Assembly: GCF_037176765.1 (NCBI RefSeq) | Contig: NC_090021.1 | Location: 147,555,074 to 147,619,073 of the forward strand | Source: Anolis sagrei | Lineage: Eukaryota > Chordata > Lepidosauria > Squamata > Anolidae | Length of the DNA stretch: 64,000 nucleotides | Direction of reading: 5' to 3' | Shown: piece by piece, positions 20,199-32,100 of the stretch | How the letters are laid out: each line of letters starts with the position of its first letter | Numbering within the stretch: the first letter of the stretch is position 1 | Notes under the pieces: generated by a model | What the model was told of the DNA's origin: nothing | Seen by the model: the letters and a program-made list of their open reading frames with translations, nothing else | Database searches by the model: none | Translations under genes and position numbers: made by a program

Positions 20199-23100
20199 GT
20201 AAACATTTCAAGAACAATTGCCACAATCCCCAACCACAAAATGGCACCTACTATGTCCTTGGTGGATATCAGTCATATTACTACCATACTGTGTGATGTC
20301 AATGGGGTGATGAATCTATTTTGACTTTTAGTTTGTACTCTAAAGGATTTATTCAAGATGATTAACTTTGTGGGCGGTTCTACACTACCATATAATTCAC
20401 TATAGAATTGCATTAGCCTGTGTGCATCCACACAATGCCTGCAAGCTGACGCGAGTTAACCTTGGATTCCATTCCATTGGTGATCCCTTGTAGCTCGAAG
20501 ATGATTATCTTTCAGATGTGGTGTCTTGGCAGTGGGTCCGTAGGTGGTTGTGGAGCCCTATTTTTGATCCGCATCTTCTCCTGCAGTGAGGATATCGGTT
20601 TCCAGGTGGAAGGCGGTCCCGGTCAGGGTTGGATTGATGCACCTCCCTTTTGGCACATTTCTTTCTTTTGCCCTCCATTCGTGCCTCTTTTAATTCCGCA
20701 GCACTGCTGGTCACAGCTGACCTCCAGTTGGATAAGACACTAAATACTGTTAGAATTTGGAATTTTCCATGTGTTGGGACAGCCATCCCAAATGCCTATG
20801 AAGGATCCAATATTGTGTCCCCACAGCCATTGCATGCTTCTCAGGCTTAGACAGCCTGGGGATGTGGAGTATCTGTCTCTCCCTGGCCCCCAGTATCCTA
20901 TTCCCTTTTCCAGGCAGATAATCTCGATTCACCTTGATCTGTGAGCTCTTTTGCTTCCTGGTTTGTCCCATGTGACTGAGCAAAGCATCTTGGGAAGAGG
21001 GGAAGGGGACAACTTCCCCAAGTGTCTTTTTGGAGGAAAATTGGGATGATTTTGAGTCAAAATAATCCATTGCATTAATGCTTGTCTATACCTTCAGATG
21101 AACAACGGCCTAGTTGCTAATATCTCTGAAAGCCAACAGAAGGAAATTATTGACAATCATAATAACATCAGGAGAAATGTGTATCCGACTGCTCGCAATA
21201 TGATGAAAATGGTAAGATGCAAAAACTTGGCTGCGGCATTTGCAGATGTGCTGTTCCTACTTACAACCTGCAAGCTGGAAGTTGTCGAGCTAATACAATT
21301 AGGACTATAATTTAAGGTTTTTGACATCAACTAGTGGCCAGATATGTGAGAAGATGGGCTTGTAAAGTTATCCACAAAAGAAAAAAAGTAACAACAAACA
21401 TACCCACATTAGATAAATGAAAAAAAAGCCAGTATGCATCTGTAAATTGCACAATCTTCCATAATTTAATTCATTTTAATGAGACATGATGAAAGATATG
21501 TTTAACCAATGTGTTTTAAATTTCGTTTTGCTTCAATCAAGTGAAATGTGGAAGATACTTATACAACAAAGTGGCCCTTCTAAAATACGCTGGTATGTAA
21601 CTGAGTCTATATAGGTTTGATTAATTGCACACAAAATTAGACAATTTTTAAAAAAATCCAGCACAGAACAGGGAAGGGGGCATTCCCTCTGACGGCTCAC
21701 TATTCTTCATATAATAATTCCAGAGCTTATAAAAATGAATATAATTTATAAAATACTAAAAATTGGGGTTGAATGTATTTGTATGAAAGGAGCTAAACAA
21801 TATTAAAAAGAAAATAATATAATAAATAATAATAAAACTTTATTTATACCCCACCACCAGGGCCGTAGCCAGAAAAAAATTTCGGGAGGGGTTGAAATTT
21901 TCGGGGGAGGGGGTTGAAAATTTTGCGGGGGGGGGGGGGGCTCCTTAATGAGAGCATTCAACACACACACACACAACTTGGTTGCTTCACTACATCGGCT
22001 ATTCCTGCAAGTAATGACAGTGTGAATAAACTGTCAATATTTAAGGCCTTGCATGGTCTGGGGCCGATGTACCTGAGGGACCTCACCCCCTACCAACCCC
22101 AGAGCCTCACCCCCTACCAACCCCAGAGATCTCTCTGTTCTGAGGACCAAGATCTATTGGAAATTCCCAGTGTCAAGACCTTGCGTCTAACAGCAACCAG
22201 ACGCAGAGCCTTTACAGCAGTGGCACCATCACTCTGGAATACTCTGCCACCTGAAGTCCGTGCCTTGCGGGACTTATCAGCTTTCTGCAGGGCATGTAAG
22301 ACATATCTGTTTCGACGGGACTTTGATCTCTGATATTGCTGTTTTTAAATTGTTTTAAATTGTTTTTAAATTGTGTTCGATTTTAGCCTGTTCTTGTAAG
22401 CCGCTCGGAGCCCCAGGGGAGTGGCGGCATATAAGTTCGAATAATAAATAAATAAATAAATATTTGCCTGAGATAGTGTTTGCAGTTCTGGAGGGACTCT
22501 TAATTTTTTGCATCTCATAGACTTAGCATGGGGATTTGGTTAACCAGTTAAAATTCATGAGCAAACTGGGTTTTTTTAAACAAATCTGAAACATTTGGGG
22601 GGGTTGAACCCCTAACCCCCCCCCCCTCGCTACAGGCCTGCCCGCCACCATCTCCCTGAAGGGACTTGGGGCAGCTTACATGAGGCCAAGCCCATCAAAT
22701 ACAAATACAACAATACATCAACAAAGAAGCAAGCAAATAAAACAATATAAATAATACAGTTAAACATATAAGCAACAACACACAAAATAATGCAGTTAAA
22801 CATATAAGCAATAACACACAAAAGATTTAAAAACATTGTTGCAGGGCCAGATGTAGATTAAAATTTTAAAACCCTGGGTGTGTGCAAAGTAGGGCAGTGG
22901 TTCTCAACCTGGGGTCCCCAGATGTTTTTGGCCTACAACTCCCAGAAATCCCAGCCAGTTTACCAGCTGTTAGGATTTCTGGGAGTTGAAGGCCAAAAAC
23001 ATCTGGGGACCCCAGGTTGGGAACCACTGGAGTAGAGTATGTCTAGGCATGGGGGTTCTAAAGAGTGATATGGGGGGGATCAATCCAACGGATAGATGAA

Positions 23101-26100
23101 GTGCTTTCAGAGGACATATGGAATGAAATTGGTCAGATCGGGCATTATTTCCTTCATTCTGGGAAGCCACACTGGAACAGCCATGTTTTCAAACTCCTTC
23201 GAAAGACTGCCAAGGTGGGGGCTTGTCTGATATCTTTAGGTAGAGAGTTCCAGAATATGCCTTTAAATTATTTGCACACTACTATAAGGATACAGGAAGC
23301 CAGTGTGGTATAGTGGTTTGAATGTAGGACTAGGACGCTAGAGAACAGATTATGAATCTCTATTTATTAGGGCTGGGCATCCACGGAAAAATTTGTTTCT
23401 AAACTCGATTCGTTTTAGGGGGTTTTTGCGTTTCGTTTTTTAAAAGAATTCCAAAATTTTTCTTTTAAAAAGTTCGATATTTACGAAATTTCAGAAATTA
23501 CGAAACAATTTCGAAACAATAACGAATCGATTCGTTAATGGTGGACACGATTGCGCAATACGCTAAAAAACCCTCCAAATGGGACAGGGGGAACTTCTGA
23601 AGCTTCCCTCTCCTTCTGTTGTTGACTGTTGGTGTGATAATTTATTTTTTTATCACTGATAAAACAAACAACAACTATAAAACTTGCACCAGACATACGG
23701 AAATAATAACGAAACAATTACGAAACAATTACGAAACAATTACGAAATAAATTTTAAAAATTCGTTTCGATTTTTAGTTGCTCCTGAATGGTTCAATATC
23801 GGATCGTAAGCCACTTTAAATACGAATTATTAACAAATTACGAAATTAACGAACGAAACCACCCAGCCCTACTATTTATGTATCATGTCAGAAGTGAACC
23901 GAGGGCACAGTTGTAATGTATTTAAAAACACAAACAAAGTTAAAAACTTGGCATTATACTAAATGTCCTTTGACCAGTAGCTAGTCACTTGGAGTGCCTC
24001 TGGTGTCATTGTGAGAAGGTCCTCCATTGTGCATGTGGCAGGGCTCAGGCTGCATTGTAATAGGGGGTCTGTGGTTTGCTCTTCACACTTTCATGTCATG
24101 CATTCCACCTACTGGGGCTGAATCTACACTGCCGTGTAATCCCATTCCTCAATCCAGATTATCTGCTTTGAAATGAATTATATGAGTCTACACTGCCATA
24201 TAATCAAGTTCAAATAAAATAATCTGAAATAATAAACTGGATTATATGGCAGTGTAGACTGGCATCAGTTCCCTTGGGCAAATCTTATTCTCTCAAGTCT
24301 CTGAACAAATCTTGCCACAAAGTTGTAAATGACTTGAAGGCATACAGCAACAACAAAATGTGGATCTACAATATCTGTATCCAGTGTTCGTTTCTCTGAC
24401 CCTAGGCTAGCTTTGGGAAAATGTATCTGAGCAAAATACTTCCCTAGCTGCAAAAGGAACCCTGTTCATGATAAGTGATGTGTAACCCCCCCCCCCTTTT
24501 TTTTTTCCAATTCAAGAGGGAGATGTAGGTCTATGCCTGCAGAACTAATTTTAAAGCTCCTGTTTGCTTGGCTAGAAAAGTCTTTTTTGTGCCCTGTAGC
24601 TCAAACCGGAGTTGGATTGCTGTTGTTGTAGAGTTAAAATGTGATTTTCTTTTTCCATGAAGGAATGGAATACAACAATTAGTGAACATGCTAAAAGATC
24701 AGTTGAAAAATGTCGAGGAGCAGTGAGCCCCAAAGAGGAGTTGTTAGTGGATGGTAAGTGAAGGAAGAAACAAAGGATATTATTTTGCAATAATATTTTA
24801 TTTTAATGATTTTGCATGCTTAGACATAAACCATATTTTCTCCTCTTGCAGACATCATGTGTAATCAGATTGTTTTGCAATCAAAACAAGCCAACTTCTG
24901 GACAGATATAGTCTACATGTGGAATGATACAGGAGTTAATTTCAAGTATGGCATTAGTGCAATTGATCCAAAGCATGATATTTCTGTCTATACTCAGGTA
25001 TGAAATGATAAACATCTAACATGCTGAACTGATGTCAATGGTTGTCAGTGTGCTAAACTGTTTAATTGCATCACCATTTCCTAAATTTGTTTCCTTTTGG
25101 GGGGAAAAAATCTCAAAATGCTTCCCGGGCACTTTAGAGGGGTGGGTGTTATTCTGCAATTTTTTTGCTACCCTCTCAGCTCTTTTAGGCCAAGGTAAGG
25201 AACTTTATACTCCAGGAAGTAAACCAAAATTCAGCTTAAAGGTGTGGGGAGTGTCTTTATTTTTAAAAATAAATAGCCTCCTTTCAAAATTTGAAAGTCT
25301 TGTTCAGGTTCAAAATGTCCTTGGGGGCTGCATGCTGTTCGTGAATGCAGAGTGCTGGATTCATATTTAAGCACAAGCAACTAGGCCCTAATGATGATCC
25401 AAGATGCAAAAGGAAAGAGTATCTTCCAGAATTAAACTTGGCCATTTTCCATTTATGCAAACAGGTAGATAGATCCTGGTGCTAATCCTCAGTATGTCTT
25501 TAATGATTTTCAAGCAACTTAGCCTACTTAAAATATCCTATATAATAAGGATAAACGGCAATCTTGGGCAGGGGGGACAAACTATTCACACCTCTGGTCA
25601 CCAGTGTGAAGTATTCATGTTCAGCTGGACACTACTTTAACAAGGATAAATGACTATGACGAGGGGGAAAGACTCTCTTATCCCACCTCAGCAATATTGT
25701 CAAATGACCAACTGTATTAACAATGTTAATTACTGATATAATTGGTAGATTCACCGCCACCACCTCAATTAATATCTGAGGAAAACATAAGTGTGAATGT
25801 GAAATAGGTAAAGTTTGTTCAAGCCCTTAGTTCTTCAGTAATGACTGCTTCTTTCGCTGACTGGACTGAAATGGATTTGTCTTTAGGCTTGCTGAGATCT
25901 ATTGAGAGTGACAGACCGAGGCAGACACCAGTTTAAGATGAAAATTAGAAACAGGTTTATTTTAAACTTGGTGAACAAATCAACTCTTAATAAGAGTGGT
26001 ACATAAGCGTAATGCATTTCAGAGGCTTAGCTGGTTAGACAAACAGTCTTCTCTTAAGACTTTAACTTTTGTTTCTTGTGAGTTCCTTGCTTCACACTGT

Positions 26101-29100
26101 TCACTACACTGACACAGTGTGTCCCTGAGAACAGCCTACTGACTGCCTCACAGAGCAAACCAGGCTTTCCTTCACTGACCCTACTCTGTACAGTGACTCG
26201 GGAACCTTTGCCTTTCCTATGCTCTAACCCCAAGGCTCACTTCAAAAGTTCTCTCTCCCTGTCTAAATTCTTCTCAGCTCCCTCTTCCTAAAATACTTCT
26301 TCACTCTACGATGTTTAAAGCTCTTCTTCCTGCTTGTCAAAAGACACAGCCTTTTTCCCCTCTAAAACCTAACTCCTCCCCTGACTGCTCTAGCCAATCA
26401 GGAGTCGGCTGACTCTTCCCTCTTGCCTCTTAGCTCTCCTGCCTATCTCTCAACATGTCAGCTACTGACTTTCCAGGCTCCGGCCTCCTGGCAAAAGGTT
26501 AGATCCATCACATCCTACTTAAAGTGTATACAGGCAGAGATCTCTGGTTGGGCCCAGTATGGGACATTAAAACATAATCCCACTTCATTTTAAATGTCTC
26601 CCATTTAACATTTGAACGTATTGTCACATGCTCAACTAAATGTTAAAGGGCTTAGCACAGCGATGGTGTTGTCAAAAGCCCAAGACCCCCCAAAGACACC
26701 AAAACCCGTGGCCAAGGAAGATGCCATGGAGGGTCCCAAATATTTATTTATTTGTTTACCGTATTTATATACCGATCTTCTCAGCCTGTGGGCAATTCAG
26801 GGTGGTTTGTATTAGGGCAAACTTTTCCCCAGAAGCATGATCTTCCTAACATCCAAATACAACCTTTGACCCAGATCTATAGTTGCAAAGTCGGTACCTA
26901 AATAAGCGGTACCTAAATTTCCTACTTGACAGATGCAACTGTCCTTCAGGCTGCAAAAGTCAACAGCAAGCTAGACAAATGGTCAGTAGCTTACTCCGAC
27001 CTAGGCTGGTTTCAAAGTTAGCTGCCGACCATTTGTCTAGCTTGCTATTGACCTTTGCAGCCCAAAAGACTGTTACATCGGTCAAGTAGGAAATTTAAAG
27101 TCTCTTTACCACTTATATGGACACCCACTGTATTTATAGCATGATTATATGGTGTAGAATCCAAAATATCTATTGAAGCCAGGACTTAAGATCATGTTTT
27201 GATTTGTTTGTTTGTTTGTTTTTTGTTTTAATGTTCCTAGCTTGTTTGGCATAATTCATTTCAAATTGGATGTGCATATGCTTTCTGCCCAAATAATGAG
27301 TTTAACTACTTCTTCCTGTGCAATTACTGTCCTGCGTAAGTATCCATTCTGAATTAGCATGTTGTTCATTTACTTGGTTCAAGAGTGCTCTCTGAATATG
27401 CAAATGCACACACAGAGTGCATTTCACTAGAGAAAGCAAATCTGTATATGCAGGAGTCCATTTGCCAGTCTGTAGATGAATAAGGAAGCTCTTTAAGCTT
27501 TAGAAAATCCATGATAATATTTGCTCTTCAACATTTCAAAATGCACTTGTGTACATTTTTATATGTATAATAATTTAAACAATTTTCTGTACATTTTCCC
27601 CAGTGTGTGTGTGTGTATAAGAAATTTTCCTTATACATGATTTTTGTATGCTAGCATCTCTTGTTTTTTCATTTGTATATGCAATTTCCCCTAAAATGTG
27701 GCATTCATGTGTACAATTTTCATGTATGTTTGCACTCATTCACTCATTCATTTAGATTTATGGGCCACTTCTTAACAGCGAAGAATTTTGAATGTTGCTG
27801 ACAATAAAACAAAACAGAGGGAAGGTTGATTCAATCACTCTAACAAAATAAAAATTATATCAATACTACAAATAAACATAATTTAGAAAAGCTCAAAGTA
27901 AAAGTGTTCAGTCCTGGTGACACAGACTTGGCTCCTGCCAGAATCTACCAATCTGGATTGAGTATCACACATAGACAATAGGCCTGGGTAACAATGGAAA
28001 AATTTGTTTCTAAAATCGATTCATTTTTTGGGGTATTTTGCGTTTTGATATTTAAAAGAATTCCGAAATTTTCCTTAAAAAAAGTTCGATATTTACGAAA
28101 TTTCGTAAATGGTAAAAAAAATTACAAAACAATAACGAAACAATAACGAATCGATTCGTTAATGGCAGCCGCGATCGCGCAATACGCTAAAAAAACTTCT
28201 GAAGCTTCCCTCTCCCTCTGTTGTTGACTGTTGGTGTGATATTATAATTTTTTTCACTAATTAAACAAAAAACAACTATAAAACTTGCCCCAGACATGCG
28301 GAAATAATAACGAAACGACCTCAAACCAATAACGAAACGAATACATAACAAAATACGAAGCATTTACGAAACTAATTGAGAAATTCGTTTCATTTTTAAG
28401 CTGCTCCAGAATGGTTCGTTATCGCTTCATTAACAAAAAAAATAACGAATTTTTAACGAATTACGAATTAACGAAACGAAACCGCCCAGCCCTAATAGAC
28501 AATAGACAGCTCTTTATAATACCAAAAACCTTGGGAGAATTAAGATTTGTTTTTCTGGTAGTAGAATACGAAACCTCCAGGTAAAGAGGTGCCCACAGAA
28601 AAAGTCAATTCTTTAATTTTACCATGAGTCTCTCCTGGAACAGGAATGGGGAAAGGACCTATATTTTCTAAACTAGCTGTAGTAGCAGGTCTGTGTACAA
28701 CACATTCCATGTATTTAAACTAGATCTTGTAAAGTCATTATGTCTATGCCTAGTTTACTGTCAGTTTACAAAGGATAGAGAAAGCACAGTGTTGTTGGAG
28801 CTTCCAATATGTCCAAAACCAGCCGGGTTGAGGGGGTTGTGGTGGCAAATCTGGGGCCCCAATTTCTTTAGCTGAGAATATATTCCTTATTGGGAATAGG
28901 AACTAGCAGTGAGAATTAAGTTCAGTGGATTTTATTCTTGCATACCTAAAGACACCAGATGCTATCTGATCTTGGAAGGCAAGTGGGGTAACCTATGGTT
29001 AGTATCTGGGTGGGAGACTACATTGAATCACTGGTGGACTTGGCAAAGTGAATAACTAAGTGTCACCACAGGCTACTTAAAGGCACATATACATGCAATG

Positions 29101-32100
29101 TACAATTTTTCTATTTTTGTTAAACTTTAAGAACATAAAGAACAATCTCTGTTTTGAAAAACAATTCAAATTAAATTTGAATTTATATTAGGAAGTAGAA
29201 TTGGATATACACAGCCATTTTATCATCACACACATGGAAATAATTTTCCGTAAATCCTATCCTATTGTCATTCCAAAAAGGTATTGTGAGTTTTGTTGAA
29301 TCTACTCTGGATTTAGAATGATTCTGTTTTATTTTTCATTTTAAAGACCTGTTCTTTATTTTCATAACCATTATCCTATGTTCTTCCATGATTTCAGAGG
29401 CAATATATTAAAAGAATTACTAAGACCCTACGAAGCAGGACCACCATGTGGAGATTGCCCTGACAGCTGTGAGGATAAACTCTGCAGTAGGTTACCGATG
29501 ATATAAATTATCTTATCTGAATATCATTAATCTTTTTCTAAGATAACTGTGACCATCTGCATGGGAGGGAAAGCTACACCGGGAGAACAGAAGAATCCAA
29601 AATGACCTTAAGAGATCAGGGAGCTGGGCCCAAGCTAACAAAATGAATTTTAACAAGGAGAAAGTAAAGACTTTCTGTATAGATTCAAATTTCAATATTA
29701 ATGTCAAAAATACGTAGTATGATTTTACATAGGATTTTGTGCTACATTAGAACAGTCAAGACAAATATCACTTAAGTAAAATAACCATTAAATATTAAAT
29801 AATAATAAAAAATAAGGTGTAAACACTAAACTAATCTGGGAATCTGCTATTGCAACACATCCAATGAAGTGGTTAGAAACCAGTATAAAAAAAAGATTAG
29901 GACTAAGTATGTTCCAGTCTACTTGGAATACACGAAGCTCATTCCAGAAGCGTGTTGAAGAACTGGTCCAAGAGTACTACACTTAGGTAATAATAATAAA
30001 GTGCACAGATATAAGATGGGTGATCCTTGGCTTGAAAACAGCCCATGTGAAAGAGATCTAGGAGTCTTAGGGAGCTTCCAGGCAGCACCAAAATCACCAA
30101 AGCATGATTTTAAAAACTAGTTTTGGCAGTTTCCTGTCCCCATTTCTCCCTGCCCCCCCCCCCCAAAGGCATTCCAGGGGAGGGTGGTTACATGCCATCC
30201 CAATTAAAATTGGGATGACATACAGCCATTTCAAAGCCTCCCAATTTTCCCCTAAAAATTACGTAAAACCTCCTGGCCGCCATAACTTCCCCCTCATGTC
30301 AGGAGGGCAGGAGGAAATGATGCACCAGGAGACTGGGGTCTGAATGGGAAAATTCTCAAGCCCAATCCCCATGGGGCCCACACCTGGTAAGACTTGGGTC
30401 TTATCTTAAGATCTGGATATTTCCAGGTATTTAATTAATTCTGAATAAACCAGGGAAACCCTGGTTTGTTCCTAATTAATTCATTCGGACATCTCCAGTA
30501 AAAACCCAGACAGGTCCCTAGATATGGGCCTGTCTGAGTGGGCTCTCAGTAGACTACAAGCTGAACATGAGACAACAGTTTGATGCAGCAGCTTAAAAAG
30601 TCAATTTGATTCAAGACTGCATCAGTACAGGTCGAGTTTTAAGAAGTCATAGTTCCATTCTATTCTACTTTGGTCAGACGTCAACTGGAATCCTGTGTCC
30701 AGTTCTGGGTACCACAAATCTAGAAGGATATTGACAAGCTGGGATGTGTCCAGAGAAAGGTGAACAAATCTCTACAAGGAATGACTGAGGGAGCTGGGTA
30801 TGTTTAGCTTGGAGAAAGGAAGACTGAAAAGGGAATATGACTGCCATATTTAAATATTTGACAGGGTCTCATATTGATGAGGAGGTACATTTGTTTTCTG
30901 CTGCCCTGGAGACTAGGAGACAGAGGGGTGGATCCAAACTGGAGGGGGAAATAATCCACCTAAACATTAGGAGGAACTTCATGATGTAAGAACTGTTTGG
31001 CAGTGGAATATACAGCCTCTGGAGTCTCTTAAACAGAAGCTCGGTGGTCATCTGCCTGAAGTGCTTTGATTGTGTGAGGGTTGGATTGGATGGTCCTTGT
31101 GGCCTCTTCCAACTCTATGAATCTGTGAGTGGGAAGACTAGAAGAAAATCTTGAAAATAACTTTAAAATTGGGAGGACTTTAAAATTGGGACTGTCCTGC
31201 CCAACTGGGACAAGTAGTGACAGGGGTCTTTCCATTGCACTAGTAATTTAATAGCTCTGCATAGCTGGGACTAGGCAGGGCCACATTATCCATTAGGCAC
31301 AGTGTCTAGGGCCTAAAAAATATTAGGGCCTATAAAAACTAGATTAACAAAAAATACAAAATAAAATTTCAACTTCTGGAGTTTTACAGATTTGCATGTT
31401 TTGAGATTCACAGAGGTTGATAGGACAGATTTTGGGATGATGTTGGGGCCAGGTGGGAAGTCAATAACAAAGGTGCCTTGCAGCCCTGGGATTAGAAATT
31501 GAATTTAAGCCTTGGACTAGAATCTGCTCAAAGCCTTTTTGGCGTATGGAATAATTAGAAATGACATACTTTTGAAATAGGCAAACTCAACAACAATAAC
31601 AACAACAAAACTTCATTTATATACTGCTCTATCTCCCCAAAGGGATTCAGAGTGGTTTCCAAGTAACATAATCAATACATACAAAGAAAACAGCATAAAC
31701 ATAAAATTAACAACCACAATAGCACATATATTTAAAATAATCCTGCCTGTTCAAGGCAGTTTAAATGCCGGGCCAGGCTAATGCGATTTTAGAGAGCCCA
31801 GGAAATTAGGTAGAGTCTATGGCTGTACATTTCTAGGGCCTAATAGAAGAAAGTGACCTGGGTAATTGGTAGAAAAAGATATGGCCAATTTCAACAGTAT
31901 CTGGGGCAGAGCTAGAACAAGTCGTTCTCATAGGTTTGTTTAAACCACCAGGTCTTCGGGCTATTACGAAAGGAGGGGAGGGATGGGGTCTGTCTTATTT
32001 CTCCAGGAAGGGCGTTCCAGAGAGAGGGCCACCACCAAGAAGGCCCTCTCTCTCGTCTCCACCAACCGTGCTTGTAACAGTGGTGGGAGCGAAAGGAGGG

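Larger units (their letters stand above)
21815..22850 (-). mobile_element. LINE 3' tail split by a hAT element
   Basis: The left part (AATAATAATAAAACTTTATTTATACCCC, to 21857) and the right part (CCGCCACCATCTCCCTGAAGG onward from 22641) are continuous in the uninterrupted sister copies at 37617-37780 and 59834-60000. The hAT at 21858-22640 lies between them. Confidence 0.72.

Noticed and set aside
20505-20786. Zinc-finger-like frame as a host transcription factor
   Set aside because: Single C/H knuckle of the RIGL.NH.RTH retroelement type, antisense inside the CRISP intron, with no further fingers.
28948-29035. Functional 5S rRNA gene
   Set aside because: Several mismatches in the internal promoter and missing flanking parts; listed as a relic only.
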